DNA from: Microbacterium allomyrinae
GTDB lineage: Bacteria > Actinomycetota > Actinomycetes > Actinomycetales > Microbacteriaceae
Direction: 5' to 3'
NCBI RefSeq assembly: GCF_020682705.1
Contig: NZ_JAGTTN010000002.1
Location: forward strand, 558,001-622,000
DNA length: 64,000 nucleotides
The position numbers and the translations under genes are program-made. The notes beneath the pieces were generated by a model, which worked only from the letters and a program-made list of their open reading frames with translations, did not search any database and was not told where the DNA came from. Below, one piece after another: positions 1-8,118 of the stretch (positions are counted from its first letter, which is position 1; each line of letters starts with the position of its first letter).

Positions 1-1141
1 CCTTCAGATCGCCGCCGTCGAGCGGTTCGAGACCGACGATCGTCTTGAACAGCGTGGTCTTGCCGACACCGTTCGGGCCGATGACGCCGACGATGCCGTT
101 GGGCGGGAGCGTGAAGCTGAGTCCGTTGATGAGCGAACGACCGTCGAAGCCCTTCTGCAGCTTCTTCGCCTCGATCACGATGCCACCCAGGCGCGGCCCC
201 GGCGGGATCTGGATCTCATCGAAATCGAGCCTGCGCGTGCGGTCGGCTTCGGCTGCCATCTCCTCGTAGCGCGCCAGACGGGCCTTCGACTTGACCTGAC
301 GGCCCTTCGCGTTCGAGCGGACCCACTCGAGTTCGTCGGCGAGCCGCTTGGCCAGCTTCGCGTCCTTCTTGCCCTGGACCGCAAGACGCTCGGCCTTCTT
401 CTCGAGGTAGGTCGAGTAGTTGCCCTCATAGCCGATGAGACGGCCGCGATCGACTTCGGCGATCCATTCGGCGACGTTGTCGAGGAAGTACCGGTCGTGG
501 GTGATGGCGATGACGGCGCCGGGGTACTTCTGCAGGTGCTGCTCGAGCCACAGCACGCTTTCGGCGTCGAGGTGGTTCGTCGGCTCATCGAGGAGCAGGA
601 GGTCGGGCTTCTGGAGGAGAAGCTTGGTGAGCGCCACGCGACGCTTCTCACCGCCTGACAGCGGCGCGATCTGCGCGTCGCCGGGCGGGGTGCGCAGCGC
701 ATCCATCGCCTGCTCGAGCTGCGAGTCGAGGTCCCAGGCGTCTGCCGCGTCGATCTCTTCCTGCAGCGTGCCCATCTCTGCCAGGAGTGCGTCGAAATCG
801 GCGTCGGGGTCGGCCATGAGCGCCGAGATCTCGTTGAAGCGGTCGAGCTTCGCCTTGATCGCGATGCCGTCCTGGATGTTCTCCAGCACCGTCTTGGATT
901 CGTCGAGAACGGGCTCCTGCATCAGGATCCCGACGGTGAATCCGGGGCTCAGCTTCGCCTCGCCGTTGGATGGGGTGTCCAGACCGGCCATGATCTTCAG
1001 GATCGTCGACTTACCGGCACCGTTCGGACCGACCATGCCGATCTTGGCGCCCGGAAGGAACGCCATCGTGACGTCGTCGAGGATCAGCTTTTCTCCGACA
1101 GCCTTGCGGGCTCGGACCATCGAGTAGATGTACTCAGCCAT
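1..1141 (-). CDS. ettA: ABC-F ATPase EttA, 3' part missing (window edge)
   Basis: Energy-dependent translational throttle protein, a cytosolic ABC-F ATPase that binds the ribosomal E site and gates the first elongation step according to ATP/ADP level. About 380 residues are visible; the family is normally about 555, so the C-terminal end of the second ATPase domain lies outside the window. Seen: first Walker A GPNGAGKS (about 38-45), signature LSGGEKRRV (about 161), Walker B LLLLDEPTNHLD (about 181-192), the charged linker rich in Lys/Arg/Ala, and the second Walker A GPNGVGKT near residue 360. The ATG at 1141 follows a good AAGGAG ribosome site. There is no membrane segment, as expected for ABC-F. 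EttA is chosen over other ABC-F types because of the N-terminal MAEYIYSM and the short linker. Confidence 0.93.
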   Translation of the reverse strand, partial: MAEYIYSMVRARKAVGEKLILDDVTMAFLPGAKIGMVGPNGAGKSTILKIMAGLDTPSNGEAKLSPGFTVGILMQEPVLDESKTVLENIQDGIAIKAKLDRFNEISALMADPDADFDALLAEMGTLQEEIDAADAWDLDSQLEQAMDALRTPPGDAQIAPLSGGEKRRVALTKLLLQKPDLLLLDEPTNHLDAESVLWLEQHLQKYPGAVIAITHDRYFLDNVAEWIAEVDRGRLIGYEGNYSTYLEKKAERLAVQGKKDAKLAKRLADELEWVRSNAKGRQVKSKARLARYEEMAAEADRTRRLDFDEIQIPPGPRLGGIVIEAKKLQKGFDGRSLINGLSFTLPPNGIVGVIGPNGVGKTTLFKTIVGLEPLDGGDLK

Positions 1142-1245
1142 GCGGTTTTCTGCTCTCCTTGGACTTCAGACGTCAGCGTCCCAGCCTACCGGCCGCCGGG
1201 CGGGCGGTGCCGCCCTGCGATCGTGGGCGCACGGGCGCCGCGAGC

Positions 1246-1770
1246 TCACCAGTCGATAGGTCTGGTGGACCCGACCAGGCAGTTGCCCTCGGCGAGCGCG
1301 GGGACGACGATCGTCGCCGGTTCTCCGGTCGCCGGACCGACCTGGCCCACGAGGCATTCTTCGCCCCAGCGCACCGAGAAAAGTATGCTCTCGGCCGCGT
1401 TTCCGACCGTCGACAGATCGTTCGTCACCTGCATCGCGGCTTTGTCGAAGCCGGCCGAGACGAGCGCGTCGATGTAGGCGCGCCCCGCCGTCCGCTCTTC
1501 AGTGGCCCACACCGCAGCGGTGACCGAGGTGAAGAGAGGAAGGTTGTCGCTCGCCGTCCCATCGGGCACCAGAATGGGCGCGACGGGAGCCGGTGCCGTC
1601 GCAGACGGCACCGGCTCTGCCGGCGTCGTCGTCGTACCGGTCGTGGACGGACCGGGCGCCGGGATCGTGCAGCCTGCCAGCAGAAGCGCGGCGAGGATCA
1701 CGGCACTCAATCCCACGGCACGGGCGGAAAAGCCGCTCCGGTGCGTGGCGGAACGCGGGTCTCGGGGCAC
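1246..1770 (-). CDS. small secreted lipoprotein of unknown function
   Basis: A 174-residue protein with a basic N-terminus, a hydrophobic stretch (about 20-32) and a lipobox LLLAGC with the acceptor Cys at residue 34, so it should be exported and lipid-anchored. A Pro/Thr/Ala-rich linker (about 35-65) precedes a compact domain with two cysteines (in GEECLVG and EGNCLVG) that could form a disulfide. I do not recognise a function; similar small lipoproteins occur in Microbacteriaceae. It starts with GTG at 1770, with TAGACT at 1777-1782 six bases upstream, the pattern of a leaderless transcript. It lies downstream of ssb on the same strand. Confidence 0.8.
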   Translation of the reverse strand: MPRDPRSATHRSGFSARAVGLSAVILAALLLAGCTIPAPGPSTTGTTTTPAEPVPSATAPAPVAPILVPDGTASDNLPLFTSVTAAVWATEERTAGRAYIDALVSAGFDKAAMQVTNDLSTVGNAAESILFSVRWGEECLVGQVGPATGEPATIVVPALAEGNCLVGSTRPIDW

Positions 1771-1776
1771 CCAGCG

Positions 1777-1782
1777 AGTCTA
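1777..1782 (-). promoter_or_regulatory. -10 box of a leaderless promoter for the lipoprotein
   Basis: Reverse-strand TAGACT ends exactly six bases before the GTG start at 1770, so transcription would begin at or next to the start codon. No ribosome site is visible, which supports leaderless expression. The same layout recurs at ligA, mnmA, fadD, gatC and others in this window. Confidence 0.55.
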
Positions 1783-1810
1783 AGGCTCCTCATCCCGGCG
1801 ATACGCCTCG

Positions 1811-2407
1811 CTAGAACGGCGTCTCGACGTCTACGCGCTCCCGGATCTCCGCATCGGAGGCTTCCCCCGCATCGGTGACCGCGGTCCCCGTCTGCAAGCT
1901 CGCATCGTGCCCTTGCGGAGACGAAGCGATTTCGTCCGTGCCGGAGGGATCCGTGATCACCGCGTTCGCGTGGTCGACCCCCGGTGCGGCCCAGGCGCCA
2001 TCGGAGTCGTCTGCTCTCCAGGAACCGGCGTCCTCCTGGACGCGTGGCGTGCGCTCGTTCTTCGTGTACGTCGTCGTGCCCCAGAGGAGATCGTGGCCGA
2101 TCGCATCCGCGTCGACGTCGATCGAGACTCCGCGCTTGTCGCCGCTCTCCCACGGGGTGAGTCGCAGACGGCCGGTCAAGAGGACACGTTCACCCTTGCG
2201 CAAAGAGCGAAAGGCATGGTCTGCGAGCCCACGATAGGTCGACACCGTGTAGTAGTTCGTTGCCGTATCTCCCCAGACGCCGGTGACCGGGTCCCGGCGC
2301 CTCTTGCTGCTGGCGATGCGGAAGGTGGTGATAGCCATTCCAGCCGGTGTGCGCTTGCACTCCGGATGCGTCGCCACATTCCCGACGATCGTGATCCTGT
2401 CGCTCAT
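1811..2407 (-). CDS. ssb: single-stranded DNA-binding protein
   Basis: A 198-residue SSB: the N-terminal OB fold begins MSDRITIVGNVATHPE and carries the family-typical features (TFRIASS, WGDTATNYYTV, the GERVLLTGRL strand). The C-terminal half is acidic and disordered. It binds single-stranded DNA during replication, repair and recombination. It lacks the canonical DDDIPF tail; the end reads VDVETPF, which keeps only a Pro-Phe, so this may be a paralogue (SsbB-like) rather than the essential SSB usually found beside rpsF/rpsR. ATG at 2407 with GAGAGGAAAG upstream. Confidence 0.9.
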   Translation of the reverse strand: MSDRITIVGNVATHPECKRTPAGMAITTFRIASSKRRRDPVTGVWGDTATNYYTVSTYRGLADHAFRSLRKGERVLLTGRLRLTPWESGDKRGVSIDVDADAIGHDLLWGTTTYTKNERTPRVQEDAGSWRADDSDGAWAAPGVDHANAVITDPSGTDEIASSPQGHDASLQTGTAVTDAGEASDAEIRERVDVETPF

Positions 2408-2637
2408 TTCGCTTTCCTCTCTTCCGCCCCGGAGTCTCTCCCCGGTCCGCCGGCGTCTGCGTGCCCGGCAGACGCCGGCGGTGCATCCACGATGACGCGA
2501 TGCGCGGCCGACCGCAGAGGCCGACGGTGCAGCTGGGGACGCTCCGCTCGCGGCACGCGTTGGGGAGGAGGCTCGAAAACGACGCGATCGAGCGAGATGT
2601 CAGAGGTCGTACATATCTTCGAAGAAGGAGGTCTTCG

Positions 2638-2901
2638 ATGGAAACCACGATCCGAGGCGAAGCGCTCGACCCGCCTGTCATCGCTGCGGGTGTACCGATC
2701 CGCCTCTCAGCGGCAGCGCCGTCGCTGTGGCGGGTGATCGACGCCACCGGACGGGTGATCGGGCACCTTCAGGCCCTCTCCTTCGGCGACGGCATCCGCT
2801 ATCGTGCGCGTCGGTTCCAGTCGGCGACGCGCGCCTTCCTCGATCTGGGCGACTTCTGGAACGCCGATGACGCGATCGAGTGTCTCCGCTTCGTGCGGTG
2901 A
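2638..2901 (+). CDS. conserved small hypothetical protein
   Basis: An 87-residue protein starting at the ATG at 2638, directly behind a strong GAAGGAGG ribosome site; a longer upstream reading frame exists but lacks such a site. The sequence (METTIRGEALDPP..., later WRVIDATGRVIGHLQ and RYRARRF) looks like a compact soluble beta-rich domain with no signal peptide or membrane segment. I do not recognise a family. The region 2408-2637 between ssb and this gene carries nothing else I can support. Confidence 0.65.
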   Translation: METTIRGEALDPPVIAAGVPIRLSAAAPSLWRVIDATGRVIGHLQALSFGDGIRYRARRFQSATRAFLDLGDFWNADDAIECLRFVR

Positions 2902-2908
2902 CGCACGC

Positions 2909-4333
2909 TCAGACCACCGCGCCGACCTGGTCGACGATCGACGATGGGGCTCCCGCCCTCACATCGCGCCACGACTGGGCGAGAAGGTGCACGGCGCGCA
3001 CCAGCGATTCCGGTGGCGCGGTGAACGGCAACCGCAGGTGCCGGTCATGTCCACCCTCGATAGAGAAGCGAGGTCCGGCGCTCAACAGCACTCCGCGGGT
3101 GCGCACATCCATGACCAGCCCCGCGCTCAACGCGGCGTCCAGGCCGATCCACATCGACACCCCACCGCTCACCGCAGGAATCCGCCATTCGGGGAGGTGC
3201 TCGGCGAGGGCAGAGGTGAGGGCGTCCCGCCCGCCGCGCAGGAAGTCCGAGCGCTGTGCCACGATCTCATCGAATCTGCCCAGCACGCGCGTCGCGACCG
3301 CCTGTTCGAACTCCGGCGTTCCGAGGTCGTGCGCGGGACGGGCCGCGACGAGCCGGCGAATCAGATCCCCCTCTGCGCGCACCCAGCCCACTCTGAGTCC
3401 TCCCCAGACGGTCTTGCCGAGCGAACCGATCCGCACCACGCTGCCCGGCTCCGAGCCCGCGAAGGCTGCAGGGACCGAACCGCGATCGATGTCGAGATCG
3501 CCTGTCGTCTCGTCGAGCACGAGTACCGAGCCGGCGCGCTCGCCGGCACGCAGCATGACGTCGCGCTCAAGCGAGGTCATCGACCGTCCCGTCGGGTTCT
3601 GGAAATCGGGCATGAGATACGCCATGACGGGAAGCGTGCGAGCGAACGCCTGCTCGGCGCGATCCAGATCCCACCCGTCCTGCGTCGTCACCGGAACCCC
3701 GACGGGGCGCGCGCCCGCGCGGCGGAGGGCATCCACCGCATGGGGATAGGTCGGCGTCTCGACGAGGACCCGATCACCTCGCCCGAGCAGCACGGACGAC
3801 ACGAGGTGAATCGCGCTCTGCGCGCCGGTGGTCACCAGTACCTCGTTGGGCGTCGTCGGGATCCCGCGGAGCTCATAGCGTTCGGCGATCGCCTCCCGCA
3901 GCTCGATCCTGCCGAGCACGTCGTATCCGACGCGGGCAACGAGCATCGAGGCGGTGCCGGCCACCTCGGCCATCACCCCGGCGAGTCCTGGCCACGCAGG
4001 CGGGCTCGCCTGCTGAAGGTCGATCATGCCGTCCTCGGGCGTCGTGCGCCCGGGATCGTTCCGGCCGAGGGGCAGGGTGACACTGCCCGATCCGCGCAGG
4101 CTGGAGATGTGCCCGGTATCGCGCAGACTCCGATATCCGGCGGCAACAGTACTCCGGCTCAGGTGCAGGGCGGTGGCGAGCTCCCGCTCCGCGGGGAGTG
4201 CGGTCCGCGGCGCGAGCCGGTTGTCGAGACAGAGCAGTCGGATGCCGTCGGCCAGCGCCTCATACGCCGGCTCACGCGTGCGCCAGCCGCCGAGCGCGGC
4301 GGCGAGGGCTCGAGCAGAGATGCGTGAATCCAT
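2909..4333 (-). CDS. MocR-family regulator (GntR-type wHTH + PLP aminotransferase fold)
   Basis: A 474-residue regulator of the MocR/PdxR class. Residues about 1-85 form a GntR winged helix (APRTALPAERELATALHLSRSTVAAGYRSL), followed by a fold-type-I aminotransferase-like domain with the PLP-lysine motif SLGKTVWGGLRVGW. Such proteins use PLP or a related amino compound as effector. The ATG at 4333 has TATTGT seven bases upstream (4341-4346), consistent with a leaderless transcript; an upstream TTG at 4375 is less likely. It is divergent from a YczE-type membrane protein, a known MocR partner arrangement (ycxD/yczE in Bacillus), so it probably controls that gene and itself. Confidence 0.9.
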   Translation of the reverse strand: MDSRISARALAAALGGWRTREPAYEALADGIRLLCLDNRLAPRTALPAERELATALHLSRSTVAAGYRSLRDTGHISSLRGSGSVTLPLGRNDPGRTTPEDGMIDLQQASPPAWPGLAGVMAEVAGTASMLVARVGYDVLGRIELREAIAERYELRGIPTTPNEVLVTTGAQSAIHLVSSVLLGRGDRVLVETPTYPHAVDALRRAGARPVGVPVTTQDGWDLDRAEQAFARTLPVMAYLMPDFQNPTGRSMTSLERDVMLRAGERAGSVLVLDETTGDLDIDRGSVPAAFAGSEPGSVVRIGSLGKTVWGGLRVGWVRAEGDLIRRLVAARPAHDLGTPEFEQAVATRVLGRFDEIVAQRSDFLRGGRDALTSALAEHLPEWRIPAVSGGVSMWIGLDAALSAGLVMDVRTRGVLLSAGPRFSIEGGHDRHLRLPFTAPPESLVRAVHLLAQSWRDVRAGAPSSIVDQVGAVV

Positions 4334-4351
4334 GGGGGCCACAATAGCCGC

Positions 4352-4390
4352 ATTGGACTGTTGGCTTCGATCCAATCGTGGGATTGGATC
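4352..4390. promoter_or_regulatory. candidate MocR operator between the divergent genes
   Basis: A perfect 9-bp inverted repeat (GATCCAATC at 4369-4377 and GATTGGATC at 4382-4390, 4-base spacer) plus a third half site ATTGGA at 4352-4357. The half sites ATTGGA at 4352 and 4383 are direct repeats 31 bases apart, about three helical turns. A plausible -35 TTGGCT (4361-4366) and -10 TTGGAT (4384-4389), 17 bases apart and six bases from the ATG at 4396, lie within it, so a bound regulator would overlap the yczE-like promoter. Confidence 0.65.
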
Positions 4391-4395
4391 TGAGT

Positions 4396-5034
4396 ATGCC
4401 CCGTCGCGTCATCCAACTGCTCCTCGGCCTGTTCCTCTACGGCGCCGGTTGCGCCCTCACGGTCGAAGCCGGTCTCGGAGTCGATCCGTGGACCGTCTTC
4501 GCACAGGGCCTCTCGGTGCGCACAGGGATCGGAATCGGATGGATCACGAACATCGTGGGCTTCTTCGTCCTGCTGCTATGGATCCCGCTCCGTCAGAAGC
4601 CGGGCATCGGGACGGTGGCGAACATCCTGCTCGTCGGCACGAGCATGCAAGTCGTGCTGTGGATCGTGCCACCCGTGTCGGGAATGTTCGCGCAGTTCGC
4701 CGTGCTGCTCACCGGCATTCTGGTGGTGGCGATCGCGTCCGGTCTCTACATCGGCGCTCATTTCGGGCCCGGACCGCGCGACGGACTGATGACGGGATTG
4801 AACGCGCGTCTGGGCTGGCCCATCTGGGCGTGCCGGGTGCTCGTCGAACTATCGGTGCTCCTCGTCGGTTGGCTGCTCGGCGGCACCGTCGGAATCGGCA
4901 CCGTGCTGTTCGCGCTGCTGATCGGGCCGCTCGTGCACGTCGCGCTTCCGCTGCTGGACACGGATCGGCCAATCGCCAAGGCCGCCCGACGTGTCGAGTC
5001 GGTGGGCACGTCCGAGCGAGGCGATGCCCGCTGA
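4396..5034 (+). CDS. YczE/YitT-type integral membrane protein
   Basis: About 212 residues with five or so hydrophobic segments (for example LLLGLFLYGAGCAL, ILLVGTSMQVVLWIV, AVLLTGILVVAIASGLYIG) and the family-typical stretch FGPGPRDGLMTGL. The molecular function of YczE proteins is not settled; they are often paired with MocR regulators. The ATG at 4396 is preferred over the GTG at 4378, which lies inside the palindromic operator. The transcript may be leaderless. The C-terminus is short, basic and cytoplasmic-looking. Confidence 0.85.
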   Translation: MPRRVIQLLLGLFLYGAGCALTVEAGLGVDPWTVFAQGLSVRTGIGIGWITNIVGFFVLLLWIPLRQKPGIGTVANILLVGTSMQVVLWIVPPVSGMFAQFAVLLTGILVVAIASGLYIGAHFGPGPRDGLMTGLNARLGWPIWACRVLVELSVLLVGWLLGGTVGIGTVLFALLIGPLVHVALPLLDTDRPIAKAARRVESVGTSERGDAR

Positions 5035-5075
5035 CGGCGGAGCCGTGATGCGTGCCGTCGTCAGCGCCGCGTGTC

Positions 5076-5288
5076 TCAGTGCTCGCGGAACATCGGCCAA
5101 TCGCTACCCGGCGACATATGCGCGTGGAGTGCGCTCTTCGCGATCTCCATCGTCGGATAGGTGCCCGTGACGGCGTCTGCACCCGCCATCGTGACGGTGT
5201 AGCCGTCGTCGTCCTTGCGGATGCTTCCGACGACTCCGCCGCCTCCGTAGGCGACCCAGAGCGGGTGGTGCGTCTGCGTGGTGCTCAT
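5076..5288 (-). CDS. small hypothetical protein
   Basis: A 70-residue soluble protein (MSTTQTHHPLWVAYGGGG...), with a glycine turn, a two-strand region (SIRKDDDGYTVTMAG) and a helical middle (YPTMEIAKSALHAHM). It resembles the small standalone proteins common in Microbacteriaceae with unknown role. The ATG at 5288 has an excellent AAAGGAG ribosome site, which supports a real gene. It is convergent with the membrane protein gene to its left. Confidence 0.7.
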   Translation of the reverse strand: MSTTQTHHPLWVAYGGGGVVGSIRKDDDGYTVTMAGADAVTGTYPTMEIAKSALHAHMSPGSDWPMFREH

Positions 5289-5395
5289 GGTGAACTCCTT
5301 TCGATGCCTCCGCTGCAGACGCTACGCCGCGGAGCCTCCACGCGCCACCGTCCGTCACGGCGTGGCGTGACCGGCTAATCTGGTTGCTCACCCTT

Positions 5396-5468
5396 CCCTC
5401 CGTAGCTCAGGGGACAGAGCGAGCGGTTTCTACCCGCAAGGTCGGGGGTTCGAATCCTCCCGGAGGGG
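5396..5468 (+). tRNA. tRNA-Arg (anticodon TCT)
   Basis: Folds as a cloverleaf: acceptor CCCTCCG (5396-5402) pairs with CGGAGGG (5461-5467), D stem GCTC/GAGC, anticodon loop TTTCTAC with U33 and A37 giving anticodon TCT (AGA codons), T arm with TTCGAAT, discriminator G at 5468. The 27:43 pair of the anticodon stem is a mismatch (A/A). CCA is not encoded. Confidence 0.93.
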
Positions 5469-5527
5469 CACTGGGCTCGGCCGCGCCGCCGAGCCCCGCG
5501 TCTGGGGACGTCAATAGGATGGAGCGC

Positions 5528-6154
5528 ATGGTGGGTTCAGCTGAGAACGACCGCTTGGTCTGGATCGACTGCGAGATGACCGGGCTCGACCTCGAGGTCG
5601 ACGAACTGGTCGAGATCGCTGTGGTGGTGACCGACTTCGAACTGCGTCCTCTGGACGCGGGATTCCACGTCGTGATCAAGCCGGATGCATCCGCGCTCGA
5701 GCATATGAACGAGTTCGTCACCAATATGCACCGCTCCTCGGGTCTTCTCGACGAGATCCCGGCCGGCATCACGGTGGCCGACGCGGAGTTCCAGGTGCTC
5801 GAGTACATCCAGCGCTTCGTTCCCTTGCAGGGCAAGGCCCCACTGGCGGGGAACACGATCGGCACCGACCGCATGTTCCTCGCGAAGTACATGCCGCGCG
5901 TGGACCGCTGGCTGCACTACCGCAACGTCGACGTCTCGAGCATCAAGGAACTCTCACGGCGCTGGTATCCGCGCGCCTACATCCACGCCCCCGCGAAAGA
6001 CGGCGGCCACCGTGCCCTGGCCGACATCATCGAATCGATCCGAGAGCTCGCGTACTACCGTCAGGCGGTCTTCGTCCCCGAGCCCGGGCCGACGAGCGAC
6101 GGTGCCCGCGCGGCCGCTGCCGCCGCCGTGTCGTCGTTTGCCCCAGAGGTGTGA
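5528..6154 (+). CDS. orn: oligoribonuclease
   Basis: A 208-residue DEDDh 3'-5' exoribonuclease that degrades 2-5 nt RNA fragments and pGpG to mononucleotides. Seen: first acidic motif LVWIDCEMTGLD, central LAGNTIGTDRMFLAKYMP, and the final Asp/His block KDGGHRALADI. The length matches the family (about 180-210); the C-terminal Ala/Pro-rich tail is an actinobacterial addition. The ATG at 5528 is favoured because TAGGAT (5515-5520) stands seven bases upstream, a leaderless-type -10; the in-frame ATG at 5519 would overlap that box. It lies between tRNA-Arg and tRNA-His. Confidence 0.94.
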   Translation: MVGSAENDRLVWIDCEMTGLDLEVDELVEIAVVVTDFELRPLDAGFHVVIKPDASALEHMNEFVTNMHRSSGLLDEIPAGITVADAEFQVLEYIQRFVPLQGKAPLAGNTIGTDRMFLAKYMPRVDRWLHYRNVDVSSIKELSRRWYPRAYIHAPAKDGGHRALADIIESIRELAYYRQAVFVPEPGPTSDGARAAAAAAVSSFAPEV

Positions 6155-6190
6155 GAGAATCTTCTGGTTGCCCGCTGATGCGGGAGACAT

Positions 6191-6267
6191 GGTGGGTATA
6201 GCTCAGTTGGTAGAGCGCGGCCTTGTGGTGGCCGATGTCGCGGGTTCGAGCCCCGTTACTCACCCCA
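6191..6267 (+). tRNA. tRNA-His (anticodon GTG)
   Basis: Cloverleaf with acceptor GTGGGTA (6192-6198) pairing with TACTCAC (6257-6263), the extra G at -1 (6191) opposite discriminator C73 (6264) that HisRS requires, anticodon stem CGGCC/GGCCG with loop TTGTGGT (anticodon GTG), T loop TTCGAGC, and an encoded CCA end (6265-6267). Confidence 0.95.
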
Positions 6268-6322
6268 AATATGTGTGGTCCGGCGCAGTTCGTGCGCCCG
6301 GGCTCCGCGATTCCGAGGCATC

Positions 6323-6673
6323 ATGATGGAGATGGATGCCGCGACTTTCGAACAGCTTGTGATCGATGAGCTGGATGCACTCCCCGATGACATGGTGGAG
6401 GGTCTCGACAACGTCGTCTTCGTGGTCGAAGACCGTCCCGAGGACGGCAGCCTCGACCTTCTCGGTCTCTACGACGGCTGGGCTCTGACCGAACGCGAGC
6501 GTTACGGCATCGGCGAACTGCCAGACCGCATCATCGTCTACCGTGAACCCCACCTCGCCGTCTGCGAGGACGATGGCGAACTCCGCGACGAGGTCCACAC
6601 GACCCTCGTCCACGAGATCGCGCACTTCTACGGCATCGATGACGACCGCCTCCACGAACTGGGATGGGCGTGA
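6323..6673 (+). CDS. metallopeptidase family protein (minimal zincin)
   Basis: A 116-residue protein of the DUF1025/zincin-like family. The zinc site HEIAHFYGIDDDR (HExxH plus a third ligand region) is near the C-terminus, with a conserved middle GLYDGWALTER and RIIVYREPHL. It lacks a signal peptide, so it is cytosolic; its substrate is unknown. It may begin at either ATG 6323 or 6326. Its TGA overlaps the clpS start (ATG at 6673), so the two are translationally coupled; the next gene also overlaps, making a three-gene operon that follows tRNA-His. Confidence 0.85.
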   Translation: MMEMDAATFEQLVIDELDALPDDMVEGLDNVVFVVEDRPEDGSLDLLGLYDGWALTERERYGIGELPDRIIVYREPHLAVCEDDGELRDEVHTTLVHEIAHFYGIDDDRLHELGWA

Positions 6674-6975
6674 TGATGACGCCTCTGGCTGCACCCGGTG
6701 TGGACGAGGAGATCGACCTCCAGCGGCGCGTCGACCCCGAGAGATCGTGGCAGACCGTCGTGTGGGACGATCCCGTCAATCTCATGAGCTACGTCACGCA
6801 CGTCTTCCGGGAGTACTTCGGATTCCCCCGGCCCGAGGCCGAGCGTCTCATGCTCGCCGTCCATCACCACGGGCATGCGGTCGTCGCCGAAGGCGCTCGC
6901 GAGCAGATGGAGCTGCACACGCAGGCGATGCATGACTACGGGCTCTGGGCGACGGTCAGGCAGGCACCCCAGTGA
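6673..6975 (+). CDS. clpS: ATP-dependent Clp protease adaptor
   Basis: A 100-residue ClpS, the N-recognin that delivers N-degron substrates to ClpA/ClpC-ClpP. Seen: the substrate-pocket strand WQTVVWDDPVNLMSYV, the EAERLMLAVHHHGHAVV helix with the conserved histidines, and a C-terminal ELHTQAMHDYGL. An ATG at 6664 is also in frame, but 6673 gives the usual ATGA-type overlap with the preceding stop. Confidence 0.93.
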   Translation: MMTPLAAPGVDEEIDLQRRVDPERSWQTVVWDDPVNLMSYVTHVFREYFGFPRPEAERLMLAVHHHGHAVVAEGAREQMELHTQAMHDYGLWATVRQAPQ

Positions 6976-7466
6976 CGCCCCGGCGGACCGTCGCGATGGA
7001 GATCACCCGCCTCGAAGCAGCGCACCTCGCCGGCCTCGTCGAGCAGTTCGCCGAGCTCGTGCGTGATTCCGAACCCGACGATGGCGACCCCGCCATCGGT
7101 CGATTGCTCCCGTCGGCGTATGCCGACGAGGAAGCAGCTCGCGAATTCCGTGCGCTCACCGCGTCGGACCTGCTCGATCGGCGGCTGGCGGACGCCGCGG
7201 TCGTTCAGGAGTCGCTCGGAGACGCCGCGACGACCCCGGACGACCTTGCGGATCCGGCGTTCCTGGAGACCGTCGAGATCCGGCTGGATCCCCCGACGGC
7301 GCATGCATGGCTGCGGACGATCGCTGCGATCCGGCTGGTGCTCGCCATGCGCCTGGGCATCGTCGAGGCCGAAGATCACGACTCGGACGACCCGCGGTTC
7401 GGCATCTACGACTGGCTCGGCTACCGCCTCGACGGTCTCGTCGGTGCGCTCGACGCCGAGAGCTGA
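6972..7466 (+). CDS. DUF2017 family protein
   Basis: A 164-residue, mostly helical acidic protein. Family features seen: RLLPSAYADEEAAREFR near the middle, and LRTIAAIRLVLAMRLGI before a C-terminal GIYDWLGYRLDGLV. DUF2017 genes regularly follow clpS in Actinobacteria, which suggests a link to regulated proteolysis, but no activity is established. It starts with GTG at 6972 (GTGA overlap with the clpS stop). Confidence 0.88.
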   Translation: MTPRRTVAMEITRLEAAHLAGLVEQFAELVRDSEPDDGDPAIGRLLPSAYADEEAAREFRALTASDLLDRRLADAAVVQESLGDAATTPDDLADPAFLETVEIRLDPPTAHAWLRTIAAIRLVLAMRLGIVEAEDHDSDDPRFGIYDWLGYRLDGLVGALDAES

Positions 7467-7512
7467 CCGCGTCGCACGGCCGCGCTGCCCGGGACCGCCG
7501 CGCCCTTCGTTG

Positions 7513-8118
7513 TCAGGGGATGTGGAAGACGTGGGTGGCGAGTCGCATCGGCGTGTCGCGCTCGAGATGACGCTGCTCCTGCCGGGCCCATCGATCCCAG
7601 TGCGGGCGGTACGCGGCCCCGTCGCGGGTGAGCGCACGATTCTTGCGGGATGGCATTGGCGACTCGAGCCACACGCGCACGTCGCCGAGCTTCGATGTCG
7701 CCGCCGTCAGCAGGCCCGCACCCTCGACGACGAGCGGCAGCGACGGATCGACTGCATGCGATTCGGCCGGAGCGCCGACTTCCCAATCCCACCGCTCCCA
7801 CACCCCGACGACGCCGCGGGCGTGCGGAACGAGGATCTGCTCGCGGGCGAGACTCACGCCCTCGTCCAGACCGTCCCAGCCCGGGTAGATCGAGTCCAGA
7901 GCGACGAGCTGCACGCGCCCCGCGAGCGGCCATCGCGCCACGAGTACGCGCGCGAGCGAGGTCTTGCCGGCGCCGCTCTGACCATCGACGAGCACGACGG
8001 GATTGGATGCGGCAACCTGCGTGACCGCAGAGATCAGGCGCGTCGCCGCCGTCTCCAGCGATATCGCGACGGGATCGGAGCTACTTCTTGAGGACGCGGA
8101 TGACACGGCTGAGCGCAC
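7513..8118 (-). CDS. P-loop NTPase, uridine-kinase-like
   Basis: About 200 residues with a Walker A GQSGAGKTS in VVLVDGQSGAGKTSLARVL, an acidic segment LVALDSIYPGWDGLDEG resembling the nucleoside/uridine kinase superfamily, and a LVVEGAGLL strand. Residues RHLERDTPMRLATHVFHIP end the protein. It probably phosphorylates a small metabolite, but the substrate cannot be told. Start uncertain: GTG at 8118 or 8106, both overlapping the end of the upstream gene (8081) and neither with a clear ribosome site, suggesting translational coupling. Confidence 0.75.
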   Translation of the reverse strand: MRSAVSSASSRSSSDPVAISLETAATRLISAVTQVAASNPVVLVDGQSGAGKTSLARVLVARWPLAGRVQLVALDSIYPGWDGLDEGVSLAREQILVPHARGVVGVWERWDWEVGAPAESHAVDPSLPLVVEGAGLLTAATSKLGDVRVWLESPMPSRKNRALTRDGAAYRPHWDRWARQEQRHLERDTPMRLATHVFHIP

